64,000 bases of DNA from Nocardia anocheti (GTDB lineage: Bacteria > Actinomycetota > Actinomycetes > Mycobacteriales > Mycobacteriaceae), in contig NZ_JAQQFV010000002.1 in assembly GCF_029675105.1 (NCBI RefSeq), positions 124,001-188,000 of the forward strand. The letters run 5' to 3'. Position numbers and translations under genes: made by a program. Below are positions 1-8,279 of this stretch, piece after piece. The notes below the pieces were generated by a model, which searched no databases, had not been told where the DNA came from, and worked only from the letters and a program-made list of their open reading frames with translations. Within the stretch, counting starts at the first letter, position 1. Each line of letters begins with the position of its first letter.

Positions 1-91
1 ACCACGCGTCCCACACCGTCGGCAGCACCACCGGATCACCCGGCCGATGCAGTTCGAGCAGAGTCTTCGCTTTCGCATCCAGAGAGGTCAT
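1..91 (-). CDS. PEP mutase/isocitrate lyase-family protein, 5' end only
   Basis: Only the first 30 codons lie in the window; the gene runs off the left edge. The visible N-terminus begins MTSLDAKAKTLLELHRPGDP and continues VVLPTVWDAW. A Leu-His-x-Pro-Gly start followed by V-L-P-x-x-W-D-A is the usual opening of the isocitrate lyase/phosphoenolpyruvate mutase family, whose TIM barrel makes or breaks C-C or C-P bonds of carboxylic acids. The substrate cannot be judged from this fragment. It starts with ATG and is followed on the same strand by nothing else in the window; rsmI lies upstream of it on the same strand with a 45-bp gap, so they may share a transcript. Confidence 0.6.
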   Translation of the reverse strand, partial: MTSLDAKAKTLLELHRPGDPVVLPTVWDAW

Positions 92-136
92 ACCGCGATG
101 ATGCCTCACCGCCCGGCCGCGTGCCGCCGAAGAAGT

Positions 137-964
137 TCAGTCGGCGGAGCGGGCGGCGAGGACGGCTTCGTAGAGGTCCTTGCGGGAGGCGCCGCGGCCC
201 GCGGAGACCTCGGCGCAGGCGTCCTTGAGACGCATGCCGCTCGCGACGAGGGTTTCCACCTCGGTGACCAGGTCGGCGGGGTCGGCGGTGGTGGGCTGGG
301 CACCGGCCAGCACGACGGTGATCTCGCCGCGGGCGCCCTCGACCGACCAGGCGGCGAGTTCGGCGAGGGTGCCGCGCACGACCTCCTCGTAGGTCTTGGT
401 GAGCTCACGGCACACGGCGGCGCGGCGGTCGGGGCCGAGCACGGCGACGGCGTCGGCCAGGCAGTCGGCCAACCGGTGCGGTGCTTCGAAGAACACGCAG
501 GCGCGCTGCTCGGCGGCCAAGGTGCGCAACCACTCCCGACGCTGGCCGCTCTTGCGCGGGGCGAAGCCGTCGAAGCAGAAACGCTCCACCGGCAGCCCCG
601 ACAGCGCCAGCGCGGTGGTCACCGCCGACGGCCCGGGCAGACAGGTGACCGGCAGTTCGCGTTCCACGGCGGCGGCGACGAGCCGGTAACCCGGGTCGCT
701 CACCGAGGGCATGCCCGCGTCGGTGACCAGCAGCACGGTGAGTCCGCTGGCGATGTCGTCGAGCAGGGCGGGGATGCGCGCGGTCTCGACGTGATCGTAG
801 AAACTGACGACCCGGCCGGTGATCTCCACGCCCAGCGCCTTGGCCAGCGATCGGGTACGGCGGGTGTCCTCGGCGGCGACCACGTCGGCCGTGCCGAGCG
901 CGTCGCGCAGGCGCTGGGACGCGTCGCCGATATCGCCCATCGGGGTAGCCGCTAGGACCAGCAC
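137..964 (-). CDS. rsmI: 16S rRNA (cytidine1402-2'-O)-methyltransferase RsmI
   Basis: RsmI uses S-adenosylmethionine to 2'-O-methylate C1402 in the decoding centre of 16S rRNA. The protein shows the tetrapyrrole-methylase fold in order: the N-terminal ATPMGDIGDAS loop, AEDTRRTRSLAKAL, the SAM-binding TDAGMPSVSDPG motif, LPGPSAVTTALALSG, and the FFEAPHRL signature. I place the start at a GTG two residues before the first beta-strand, giving 275 aa, near the usual 280. An ATG 54 bp upstream (1018) is also possible. It is divergent from pmt, the same pair order I recall for Rv1003/Rv1002c of M. tuberculosis. No odd residues were seen. Identification is secure; only the start is uncertain. Confidence 0.93.
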   Translation of the reverse strand: MLVLAATPMGDIGDASQRLRDALGTADVVAAEDTRRTRSLAKALGVEITGRVVSFYDHVETARIPALLDDIASGLTVLLVTDAGMPSVSDPGYRLVAAAVERELPVTCLPGPSAVTTALALSGLPVERFCFDGFAPRKSGQRREWLRTLAAEQRACVFFEAPHRLADCLADAVAVLGPDRRAAVCRELTKTYEEVVRGTLAELAAWSVEGARGEITVVLAGAQPTTADPADLVTEVETLVASGMRLKDACAEVSAGRGASRKDLYEAVLAARSAD

Positions 965-1118
965 AGTTGGCGTCCCGCCTCTCCGTAGTCTCGCCCGGCT
1001 CGATCGGGGTCGGTCCATTCTGTCAGGCGTGGGTATCGGGCCGGTCCCGGCCTGTGCGCGGCCACGGGGCGACGGTGTCGAATCGGACTTCGACGGGCGC
1101 ACCGCCTACGATCGGGGC

Positions 1119-2744
1119 GTGATCCCGGTGACCGAACCACGCGCGATGCCCTCGTCGCGACCCGTGCCCGGGGTGGTCGCTCCCGGACCGCTGCGCCCCG
1201 CGCCGGACTTCGGTCCGCTCGACACCGCGCGCGGCTGGGCGGTCACGCTCACGCTCACCCTGATCGCCGCGATCACCCGTTTCGCCAACCTCAACTACCC
1301 CACCGACGCGCGCACCCCCGTCTTCGACGAGAAGCACTACGCGCCGCAGGCCTGGCAGATGGTCACCGGGGGCGGCGTGGAGGACAACCCCGCCTACGGC
1401 CTGGTGGTGCATCCGCCGGTCGGCAAGCAGTTCATCGCGATCAGCGAGGCGATCTTCGGCTACAACGCGTGGGGCTGGCGCGGCACCGCGGCGCTGGCGG
1501 GCACCATCCTGGTGCTGCTGGTGATCCGGATCGTGCGGCGCATGTCGCGCTCGACGCTGATCGGCGCGTTCGCCGGAATCCTGCTCATCGCCGACGGCCT
1601 GACCTTCGTCTCCTCCCGCATCGGCATGCTCGACATCTTCATGGCGCTGCTGGTGACGGCCGCGTTCGGCTGTCTGATCGTCGACCGCGACGAGGTACGA
1701 CAACGGATGGCCGCGGCCGATCTGGCCGGACGGGTCGGGCTCTCGGATTGGGGACCGCGACTGGGCGTGCGCTGGTGGCGATTCGGCGCTGGCGTGCTGC
1801 TCGGCCTGGCCTGCGGCACCAAGTGGTCGGGCATGTACTTCATCATGTTCTTCGGCCTGATGTGTGTGGCCTTCGATGTGAGCGCCCGGCGCGCCTACGG
1901 CGTGCGCAAGCCCTGGCTCGGCACCGCGGTCCGTGACATCGGACCCGCGCTCTACGCGCTGGTCGCCGTCCCGCTGGTGACCTACCTGGCCACCTACTGG
2001 GCCTGGTTCGCCAACGAGTCCAGCGTCTACCGCTACTCCGTCGACAATCCCTCCTCCACCAAGGACCCGATCGGCACCGGCGGTTTCTGGTCACACGTGG
2101 CCCCCGACGCACTGCGCTCGCTCTGGTACTACAGCGCCCGCACCCTGGAATTCCACACCGAACTCACCAATTCCTCGGGCAATCACCACCCCTGGGAATC
2201 CAAGCCGTGGACCTGGCCGATGGGCCTGCGCCCGATGCTCTACTACTACGCCGACGGTTCGGTCTCCGGCTGCGGTGAGACCCAGTGCGTGAAGGCCGTG
2301 ATGGCGGTGGGCACGCCCGCGCTGTGGTGGCTGGCGCTGCCCGCGCTGGGTTGGATGATCTGGCGCACGGTCGTGCGCCGCGACTGGCGTTACGCGGCGG
2401 TCCTGGTCGGTTATGGCGCGGGTCTGCTGCCCTGGTTCCTCACCCTGGACCGCCAGATGTACTTCTTCTACGCCGTGGTCCTCGCCCCGTTCCTGGCCAT
2501 GGGAGTGGCCATGATCCTCGGCGACATCCTCGGCTCCGCCCGCCCCGCCGGTCTCCCCCGCAGCCCCACCGGTACCTATCTCCCCGCCCCCGTCAACGAG
2601 CGCTACGCCCTGGGCCTGCTCATCGCCAGCATCTACCTGGCCCTGGTCATCGCCAACTTCGTCTGGCTCTGGCCCATCCTCACCGCCCAACCCATCAGCC
2701 CCACCAGCTGGCAAGACCACCTCTGGCTCCCCAGCTGGCGCTGA
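1119..2744 (+). CDS. pmt: Polyprenyl-phosphomannose:protein O-mannosyltransferase (GT39)
   Basis: This membrane glycosyltransferase moves mannose from polyprenyl-phosphomannose to Ser/Thr of proteins as they are exported by Sec. About ten hydrophobic segments run through its 541 aa (mycobacterial homologues are near 520). The first extracytoplasmic loop holds the acidic catalytic pair Asp70-Glu71 in PVFDEKHYAPQAW, and VVHPPVGKQFIA follows; both are hallmarks of the GT39 family. The GTG start at 1119 was chosen because the family begins about 40 residues before the first membrane segment; an ATG at 1146 is an alternative. Divergent partner is rsmI with about 150 bp between them. Expected substrates here are secreted lipoproteins and envelope proteins. 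Confidence 0.93.
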   Translation: MIPVTEPRAMPSSRPVPGVVAPGPLRPAPDFGPLDTARGWAVTLTLTLIAAITRFANLNYPTDARTPVFDEKHYAPQAWQMVTGGGVEDNPAYGLVVHPPVGKQFIAISEAIFGYNAWGWRGTAALAGTILVLLVIRIVRRMSRSTLIGAFAGILLIADGLTFVSSRIGMLDIFMALLVTAAFGCLIVDRDEVRQRMAAADLAGRVGLSDWGPRLGVRWWRFGAGVLLGLACGTKWSGMYFIMFFGLMCVAFDVSARRAYGVRKPWLGTAVRDIGPALYALVAVPLVTYLATYWAWFANESSVYRYSVDNPSSTKDPIGTGGFWSHVAPDALRSLWYYSARTLEFHTELTNSSGNHHPWESKPWTWPMGLRPMLYYYADGSVSGCGETQCVKAVMAVGTPALWWLALPALGWMIWRTVVRRDWRYAAVLVGYGAGLLPWFLTLDRQMYFFYAVVLAPFLAMGVAMILGDILGSARPAGLPRSPTGTYLPAPVNERYALGLLIASIYLALVIANFVWLWPILTAQPISPTSWQDHLWLPSWR

Positions 2745-2749
2745 TTTTC

Positions 2750-2769
2750 CGTACAGACTCCCTGTACAG
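2750..2769 (+). promoter_or_regulatory. Putative YefM-YoeB operator
   Basis: Two GTACA-cored hexamers, CGTACA (2750-2755) and TGTACA (2763-2768), lie 13 bp apart, ending 8 bp before the antitoxin ATG. TGTACA is the core that the E. coli YefM antitoxin binds in its own promoter, where two copies are about one helical turn apart. The match in core, spacing and place argues for autoregulation of the toxin-antitoxin pair that follows. It is an inference from known family behaviour. Confidence 0.55.
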
Positions 2770-2776
2770 TGTTTCC

Positions 2777-3070
2777 ATGCGGCAGATCAGCTACACCGAA
2801 GCACGAGCGACGTTGGCCAAGGTGCTCGACACCGCGACCGACGACCTCGAAGAGGTAGTGGTCACTCGCGCGGGGCACGAGCCCGCGGTCGTCGTGTCGC
2901 TGCGCGAGTACGAGGCGCTGAAGGAGACGGCGCATCTGCTCGGAACTCCCGCCAATGCCCGGCATCTGCAGCGCGGGCTCGAGCAGTACACGGCGGGCGG
3001 CTTCACACCGCGCGAGCGCATCGACGTCCCCGAGGACAACGACGATGCCGACGCCCCCGGCGTCGCATGA
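2777..3070 (+). CDS. YefM-family (Phd/YefM) antitoxin
   Basis: A 97-aa Phd/YefM antitoxin that should fold onto and block the downstream YoeB RNase and repress its own promoter. The N-terminal half has the family signature: SYTEARATLAKVLD, then VVVTRAGHEPAVVVSLREYEAL, which forms the DNA-binding dimer. The C-terminal tail is acidic (PEDNDDAD) and probably disordered until it wraps the toxin. The ATG start follows the putative operator by 8 bp. The stop overlaps the toxin start by 4 bp (ATGA), the normal arrangement for translational coupling. It sits in the pmt-arcA interval, where M. tuberculosis has no such pair as I recall, so it is likely an insertion. Confidence 0.9.
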   Translation: MRQISYTEARATLAKVLDTATDDLEEVVVTRAGHEPAVVVSLREYEALKETAHLLGTPANARHLQRGLEQYTAGGFTPRERIDVPEDNDDADAPGVA

Positions 3071-3327
3071 AGCTGGATTTCGCCGACGAGGCATGGGCCG
3101 ACTACGAGTGGACCGTCGCCAACGATCGGGCAGCCGCCCGCAAGATCAACCGGCTGTTCGACGACATCAGCGTCAACGGGCAGGCGGACGGCATGGGCAA
3201 GCCGGAACCCTTGCGGCACAACCTGGCGGGATGGTGGTCGCGCCGGATCACCCAGGAGCACCGGTTGGTGTATCGCGTCGACGACGAGGTGATCCGGGTG
3301 CTCTCCTGCCGACACCACTACGACTGA
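3067..3327 (+). CDS. yoeB: YoeB-family ribosome-dependent mRNA endonuclease toxin
   Basis: An 86-aa RelE-superfamily toxin, full length for YoeB (84-90 aa), which cuts mRNA in the ribosomal A site when the antitoxin is degraded. Visible family features are FADEAWADY at the N-terminus, KPEPLRHNLAGWWSRRI with the catalytic-region Glu and Arg, EHRLVYRV, and the C-terminal CRHHYD with the catalytic His-Tyr pair. All positions known to matter in E. coli YoeB (Glu46, Arg65, His83, Tyr84) have plausible counterparts, so the toxin looks intact. Start ATG overlaps the antitoxin stop by 4 bp. It converges on gntR with only 6 bp between stops. Confidence 0.92.
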   Translation: MKLDFADEAWADYEWTVANDRAAARKINRLFDDISVNGQADGMGKPEPLRHNLAGWWSRRITQEHRLVYRVDDEVIRVLSCRHHYD

Positions 3328-3333
3328 CGTCGC

Positions 3334-3690
3334 TCAGTCCAGGGCCCGGCGCACGAAGTCGACGGCGTCGGTGTCGGGGAGGCCGAGGCGGCGGATGGTG
3401 GCGATGTATTCGACGGCCGCGCGGCCCGCGATGTCGCGGGTGGGGTCGCCGGAGGAGGCGATGAAAGAGCCCTGGCGGCCGCGGGTTTCGAGGACGCCGT
3501 CGGCTTCGAGTTCGCGGTAGGCGCGGGCGACGGTGTTGGGGGCGATGCCCAGATCGGCGGCCAGGGCGCGCACGGTCGGGATCTTGGTGCCCGCGGTGAG
3601 GGTGCCCGCGCGGACCTGTTCGATCACCGCCATGCGCAGCTGCTCGTAGGGCGGCTGGCTGGATTCGGTGGACAGCTCGACGTGGAACAC
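3334..3690 (-). CDS. Short GntR-family transcriptional regulator (YtrA-like)
   Basis: A 118-aa regulator with a winged helix-turn-helix and a short helical tail, without a large effector domain: the YtrA-type layout. The DNA-binding domain reads PPYEQLRMAVIEQV, KIPTVRALAADLGIAPNTV, AYRELEADGVLETR, all close to the GntR consensus. The GTG start lies only 4 bp after the arcA stop codon on the same strand, so the two are almost certainly one transcript. The regulator may therefore control arginine deiminase or itself; YtrA-type proteins often control ABC transporters, but none is adjacent here. Confidence 0.88.
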   Translation of the reverse strand: MFHVELSTESSQPPYEQLRMAVIEQVRAGTLTAGTKIPTVRALAADLGIAPNTVARAYRELEADGVLETRGRQGSFIASSGDPTRDIAGRAAVEYIATIRRLGLPDTDAVDFVRRALD

Positions 3691-3694
3691 GCGC

Positions 3695-4936
3695 TCAGAC
3701 CTCGTCTCTGGACAGCGGGCAGGACATGCAGCGCGGACCACCGCGCCCGGACCCCAGCTCCGAACCGGAGATGGTGAGCACCTCGATCCCGGCATCGGCC
3801 AGGCGCGAATTGGTCATCTCGTTGCGCTCGTAGGCGACCACCACGCCCGGCGCCAGCGCCAGCGTGTTGTTGCCGTCGTCCCATTGTTCCCGCTCGGCGG
3901 TGACCCCGTCACGCCCCGTGTCGATCACCCGCAGTTTCGGAATGCCCATGGCGGCCGCCGCCGCGGGCAGGAACGGTTCCGGTCCGCTGATGCTGATCCG
4001 GTCCAGTTCGGTGCGCGCGGCGAACCCGTCCTCGCGCCGGATCGTGAACGCGCGCAGGCTGTCCCGCACGCCCGGATACATCACCACCGCGTCGGTGTCG
4101 ACCATCGTGCACACGGTGTCCAGGTGCATGGTGGCGCGGTTCTGCGCGATCGGCACCACCAGCACGGTGTGGGCTAGATCATCGTCGAAGAGGCTGCGCG
4201 CCAACGCTTCCGCGCCCGCCGGGGACGTGCGCTCGCCCACCCCCACCGCCACGACGCCCGGCGCGAGCAGCAGCACATCGCCGCCCTCGATCGGCGCGGT
4301 GTGCGATTCGTAGGCGCGGCGCACGCCGAGGAATCGCGGGTGGAAGGCGTAGACCAGATCGGTGATCGAGGTCTCGCGGATGCGGGCGGGCAGCGCCAGC
4401 GAGGTGATCGCCACCTTGGGCCCGATCCAGAACGAGGAATCGCGAGTGAACAGCAGATTCGGTAGCGGATCGATGACGAAGTCGGCGCCGTGGTGCATGC
4501 GCCGCACCAGCGAGGTGGTGTCGGGCCCGAACGGCAGTTCGTCGAAGGTCATGCCCGCCATCAGGATGTCGGCGAGTTCGCGGGCGTCCACCTTGCGCAG
4601 TTCGGCGGCGAGTTGATCGGCCAGGCCGTGCCCGAGTCTGCGCGCGTCGACGGCCGCGGAGATGCCCTGGATGCGCGCGGCCCCGCTCACGGCGAGGGTC
4701 TCGGCGAGCAGGTCGGCCAGCAGCAGCACTTCGACGCCGCGCTCGCGCAGCACGGCGGCGAACGCGTCGTGCTCGGCCTGGGCGCGCTCGACCCACGGGA
4801 TGCCGTCGAAGAGCAGCTGATCGTTGTTGCTCGGGGTGAGCCTGCGCAGTTCGTCACCGGGCCGGTGCAGCAGCACCGTGCGCAGCGTGCCGACCTCGGA
4901 GGTGACGGCCAGGCGCGTGTCGGGCGTGGTTCCCAT
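3695..4936 (-). CDS. arcA: Arginine deiminase
   Basis: ArcA hydrolyses L-arginine to L-citrulline and ammonia in the cytosol, the first step of the arginine deiminase pathway. The 413-aa product has the guanidino-modifying enzyme fold: [17 protein letters not shown] at the start, [12 protein letters not shown], the [13 protein letters not shown] motif with the catalytic His and Asp, and the C-terminal [10 protein letters not shown] with catalytic Cys403. The ATG at 4936 was chosen over an upstream ATG at 5014 because the family begins just before the SEVGTLR strand. No arcB or arcC (carbamate kinase) is nearby, so this may be a stand-alone ammonia-generating step. It shares an operon with gntR and is divergent from soxR. 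Confidence 0.94.
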   Translation of the reverse strand: MGTTPDTRLAVTSEVGTLRTVLLHRPGDELRRLTPSNNDQLLFDGIPWVERAQAEHDAFAAVLRERGVEVLLLADLLAETLAVSGAARIQGISAAVDARRLGHGLADQLAAELRKVDARELADILMAGMTFDELPFGPDTTSLVRRMHHGADFVIDPLPNLLFTRDSSFWIGPKVAITSLALPARIRETSITDLVYAFHPRFLGVRRAYESHTAPIEGGDVLLLAPGVVAVGVGERTSPAGAEALARSLFDDDLAHTVLVVPIAQNRATMHLDTVCTMVDTDAVVMYPGVRDSLRAFTIRREDGFAARTELDRISISGPEPFLPAAAAAMGIPKLRVIDTGRDGVTAEREQWDDGNNTLALAPGVVVAYERNEMTNSRLADAGIEVLTISGSELGSGRGGPRCMSCPLSRDEV

Positions 4937-5024
4937 GCGCAAACGGTAATCCGAACCGCGCGGGTCGGCACGGAAGACCCGCAGGCCGGGCCGAGTCCTG
5001 CCGTTTTCGTACACGCGACGAAGA

Positions 5025-5042
5025 CCTCAAGTATTGTTGAGG
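5025..5042 (+). promoter_or_regulatory. SoxR box in the arcA-soxR gap
   Basis: CCTCAAGTATTGTTGAGG is an 18-bp imperfect palindrome with near-perfect outer arms (CCTCAA / TTGAGG). The classical SoxR operator is CCTCAAG followed by a 4-bp centre and CTTGAGG, so only the inner positions differ. It ends 19 bp before the soxR start, where SoxR-type MerR proteins bind a stretched promoter spacer. It also lies 88 bp upstream of arcA on the other strand. Confidence 0.8.
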
Positions 5043-5061
5043 TGAAGTGGGAGGAGCAGGA

Positions 5062-5547
5062 ATGACGACGGCCGATTGGCAAACGAAGGAGCTGACCCCC
5101 GGGCAGCTTTCCGATCGTAGTGGAGTTGCAGTGTCCGCGTTGCACTTCTACGAACGTGAAGGTCTCATATCGAGTCGTCGAACCAGTGGCAATCAACGCC
5201 GCTACGCTCGGGAAACGCTGCGCCGCGTCGCCTTCATCCGCATCTCCCAGCGCGTCGGCATCCCGCTCAGTGAGATCCGCTCCGCCCTGGACCGCCTCCC
5301 CGAAGGCCGCACCCCCACCCGCCGCGACTGGGAAACCCTGTCCACCACCTGGCGCGAAGACCTCGACGACCGCATCACCCAACTCACCCGCCTCCGCGAC
5401 AACCTCACCGGCTGCATCGGCTGTGGTTGCCTGTCCCTGGGGTCGTGCAAATTGGTCAACGAACAAGACCACCTCGGCGCCGAGGGGCCTGGTGCACGGG
5501 TTCTCGATGTCCAACTGAACTGCCCGACCCGACCGGTGTGTGGGTGA
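5062..5547 (+). CDS. soxR: Redox-sensitive transcriptional activator SoxR
   Basis: A MerR-family activator with a [2Fe-2S] cluster that switches on promoters when oxidised by redox-cycling compounds. The N-terminal helix-turn-helix reads [20 protein letters not shown], followed by [18 protein letters not shown]. The cluster-binding motif C-x2-C-x-C-x5-C is complete at Cys118, Cys121, Cys123 and Cys129 ([12 protein letters not shown]). The start is ATG with a strong GGAGGA ribosome site. A SoxR box lies just upstream, suggesting autoregulation and possible effect on divergent arcA. The C-terminus runs some 15 residues past the usual end with two more cysteines, which is slightly unusual. Confidence 0.95.
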   Translation: MTTADWQTKELTPGQLSDRSGVAVSALHFYEREGLISSRRTSGNQRRYARETLRRVAFIRISQRVGIPLSEIRSALDRLPEGRTPTRRDWETLSTTWREDLDDRITQLTRLRDNLTGCIGCGCLSLGSCKLVNEQDHLGAEGPGARVLDVQLNCPTRPVCG

Positions 5548-5611
5548 TTGTCACTTGACGGACTTGGGGACAACTTCCGCTCGAGCGCTGCGCGTTCCTG
5601 TTCAGCGCCGG

Positions 5612-6166
5612 TCAAGGGTGTTCGATGGTGAACGGGTCGTTCTCCATCGCGTCGATCATCTCCTCTGACACGCACGGAGAGAACCCGGTGAGGCTGAGGG
5701 AGCCGTCACCCTTGCCCGCATCCTGGAGCTGCAACCCGAAACCATCCGGAATCTTGGCTTTCACCACAGTCCGCCCTCGAGTTTCCGTTTCCCAGCCTTT
5801 GCTCTGCCAGATGGCGGGTATCCGCTCGAAGTACTCGGCTGTCGAACCAGGTGGGAGTCTGATGATCCAGTACCCGATGCTCAAGTACCGGGGACCGCTC
5901 GACTGAGTATTTCCCGACCAACACGGATTCGCGATCGGGGCGCGATGCTTTTTTGTGGCGAGATCCGGATTGTCGGGCTGCTTCGAAAGTCCCGTCCCCG
6001 CAGGAAGTTCCGCGAGTACCTCCGACATATGAGCACGGATCTTGAACTGTGCATCGATTGCCGTAATCGACTCGTCCACGCGAGGGCCTTCTGACATCGA
6101 TCCACAACCTCCTACGGCCAGTAGCACGGAAACCACGATCGGTACCGATAACCACACTGCTCTCAC
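5612..6166 (-). CDS. Putative lipoprotein, last gene of the ESX-substrate operon
   Basis: A 184-aa protein of unknown family with a lipoprotein signal: MRAVWL, a hydrophobic stretch, then LLAVGGC with the lipidated Cys21. The mature part has two further cysteines and no motif I recognise. Translation starts at GTG overlapping the stop of the DUF1023 hydrolase by 4 bp (GTGA), so it is coupled to that gene and made in proportion to it. A surface lipoprotein tied this tightly to a putative secreted hydrolase could be its immunity protein or an envelope docking partner; that is inference only. It converges on soxR. Confidence 0.7.
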   Translation of the reverse strand: MRAVWLSVPIVVSVLLAVGGCGSMSEGPRVDESITAIDAQFKIRAHMSEVLAELPAGTGLSKQPDNPDLATKKHRAPIANPCWSGNTQSSGPRYLSIGYWIIRLPPGSTAEYFERIPAIWQSKGWETETRGRTVVKAKIPDGFGLQLQDAGKGDGSLSLTGFSPCVSEEMIDAMENDPFTIEHP

Positions 6167-7935
6167 TCGTACGTCACCTCACCAAGATTCCCCGCGATGA
6201 TGTGTCCCATGTTGACCAACGACGTGTTGCCGAGGTCCCAGTACTCGCTGTGCGAGGGGAAGCTGTAACCCAGGACGGGCGTGCTCGTTCCTGGGTCCGA
6301 TGTGAAGACTTGGCCACCGAACTCGGACTCAGTCGGGTCCTCGCCGTGCCGGTCGAGCCCCGGAACCACCCCCGGCAGATTCTCGTACAGAGGTGTCGGA
6401 TCATTCTCTGCCCGAGTGGAGAACACGTGCGTGTACTGCTGGCCGTCCGGAACACCAGTCAGACTAAGATCGCGCGCCGTATCGACGCCAGCGCCCGGGC
6501 TCGCCACCATGACGACGGTATCAGCGTCAAGTGTGCGCCCCTCGGCCGCCGACAGACCGACAACCGTTGTGCCGTAACTATGTCCGAGCACCGTATTGCG
6601 AGACGATTCACCTTCGTGCGTGACCCGCAGACCGTCCTGGAAAGCATTCAACGCTGGTGCCCCCGCCTCGGCATAGTCGCGCTGCGTAGCGTCGCCGAGC
6701 TCTGGCGGTGCGTCATATCCCATCCACGCGATCGTCACCGGATTCGATGCGCCGGAGTCCTCCGCCTGATCGCTCATGCGGTCTACTCGATCCATGTCGC
6801 CGTCAAGCTTGGAGGGCTGCGAGCCGGTCCCCGGTACATAAGTGGTCACGTGGGAGGCCGTGTCCGGATTTCCATCTGCGACGATCGCCCGCACTCGCTC
6901 GCCAGACTTATCATCCATGCCTAACAGCAGCCGTGGTTCACCGTCTTCGGCCTGCGGCTCGAGTGCATTGGAAGTGCCGACAAGATCCTCCAGATGCCGC
7001 GACTCCTCCATTTTCGACTTCCACTCGGCGTAGCCAGGCTCCTGCTTCAACCACTGGTCGTCCTCCACCGAAGCGCCGGTGTATTTCAGCCACTGCTCGT
7101 GTTTGTCACCGGCGATCTCCTTCGCCTCATCCCTCGCGGTCTGCGCGGCAGTGAGTTGCTCGGTGAGCAGAAGCCGGTTGTAATGGTCGCGATCTTCGGC
7201 GGGCATACCGTCGCGATTACCCAGGTAGTGGTCCTGATTCCAGAGTGCGTCCTTGTCCTCGTCGGACAGTGTGGACCACAGCTCGTGGAACTCCTCGGCG
7301 TCTGTGGGAAGGCCCGTCTTCCCGTCGAGGATGTCTTGCACCTGTTGACTGCGTTCGCCGAGGCTGACCTCGATGGACTGGGCGACCGGCTTGATGGCGC
7401 CGACATTCTCGAACGCCTTCTCGATCGCGACTGTGGTGTTCTCGATTGTCTGCCCCAGGCTGAGCAGCGCGGCTTTGATCGGTGACTCGTAGACGTTCTT
7501 CGCTGTCGCGTCGAGGGCGGCCTGTGCCGCGGTGATGTCGTCGAGGTCCGCGTCCGGTAGTGACAGCCGGGCATCGGGCGCGGTGACGGTGCCGTCTTCG
7601 GCGACGGTGAACTTGTCCTTCTCGGCGAGGTCGATCGCCGCGGTGGCGGTCGACTTGTCCGCGGCGATGCTGGCCTGGCCGCTAGATCCCGCTGTGATCG
7701 CGCTGTCGAGGGCGGCGGTGATCTTGCGGCCTTCGGTGACTGTGGTTGTTGTCGTCTCGCGCGCGCGATCACCGGCATTGCCCACCCAGTAGCTGGTCGA
7801 TCCGGCGTAGTCACGCTGTGCCAGATCGAGATTCGCGACCAAGCGGTCGTGTAATGAGCGCCACTCACTGAGCTGCGCTTCCAATGCACCGGGCTGGATG
7901 GCGTAAGCCTGGGATTTCGTCGCCGGGCCGGTCAC
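6163..7935 (-). CDS. WXG-headed DUF1023 alpha/beta-hydrolase, probable ESX substrate
   Basis: A 590-aa two-part protein. The N-terminal ~330 residues are helical, begin like a WXG100 protein (LEAQLSEWRSLHDRLVANL, then TSYWVGNAGDRARET with a W-x-G turn) and carry long charged helices. The C-terminal ~230 residues are an alpha/beta-hydrolase of the DUF1023 type: VTIAWMGYDAPPEL, nucleophile elbow VLGHSYGTT with Ser453, and a late His562 in FPSHSEYWD as the likely triad histidine. Start is GTG overlapping the previous stop by 4 bp. There is no Sec signal, so ESX export is the natural guess. The substrate is unknown; esterase, lipase or thioesterase activity would fit. Confidence 0.75.
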   Translation of the reverse strand: MTGPATKSQAYAIQPGALEAQLSEWRSLHDRLVANLDLAQRDYAGSTSYWVGNAGDRARETTTTTVTEGRKITAALDSAITAGSSGQASIAADKSTATAAIDLAEKDKFTVAEDGTVTAPDARLSLPDADLDDITAAQAALDATAKNVYESPIKAALLSLGQTIENTTVAIEKAFENVGAIKPVAQSIEVSLGERSQQVQDILDGKTGLPTDAEEFHELWSTLSDEDKDALWNQDHYLGNRDGMPAEDRDHYNRLLLTEQLTAAQTARDEAKEIAGDKHEQWLKYTGASVEDDQWLKQEPGYAEWKSKMEESRHLEDLVGTSNALEPQAEDGEPRLLLGMDDKSGERVRAIVADGNPDTASHVTTYVPGTGSQPSKLDGDMDRVDRMSDQAEDSGASNPVTIAWMGYDAPPELGDATQRDYAEAGAPALNAFQDGLRVTHEGESSRNTVLGHSYGTTVVGLSAAEGRTLDADTVVMVASPGAGVDTARDLSLTGVPDGQQYTHVFSTRAENDPTPLYENLPGVVPGLDRHGEDPTESEFGGQVFTSDPGTSTPVLGYSFPSHSEYWDLGNTSLVNMGHIIAGNLGEVTYE

Positions 7936-8273
7936 GATCCGGTCTTCCAGGTGGACAGGTTGTCGATCTGGAGTTCGGTGGCATGGTCGGTGTGATGGAA
8001 GGCGTCCACGCATTTGACGGTGTTGTCACCGATCGCTTGCAGCGCGTCGCTCAAAGCGCTGTTCGCCGAGGCGGTCTCGGTGGACTTGGCCGCGCATACA
8101 TCGGCCAGCCGGAAGTCGGCGAAGCCGAAACGGACAGCGTTTGCGGCCGATCCGAAATTGCTCGGTGCCACTGTGCCGTAAGCGATTTCGGCAGCGTAAC
8201 CACGCATCGCTCGTGCGAGCGCGAGTGCGTCATCGGCGTTGATATCCAGCGAATCAGCAAGACCACTGCCCAT
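7932..8273 (-). CDS. Small helical protein, EspC/WXG100-like ESX partner
   Basis: A 113-aa, mostly helical protein starting MGSGLADSLDINADDALALA. Size, helix-turn-helix layout, lack of signal peptide and its place directly before a WXG-headed hydrolase resemble EspC/DUF2580 proteins, which pair with ESX substrates. A canonical W-x-G turn is missing; the turn region reads SNFGSAANAVRFGFADF. Its stop codon overlaps the hydrolase start (GTGA), so the two are coupled and could form an ESX heterodimer. The family call is tentative. Confidence 0.55.
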   Translation of the reverse strand: MGSGLADSLDINADDALALARAMRGYAAEIAYGTVAPSNFGSAANAVRFGFADFRLADVCAAKSTETASANSALSDALQAIGDNTVKCVDAFHHTDHATELQIDNLSTWKTGS

Positions 8274-8279
8274 GATGAT

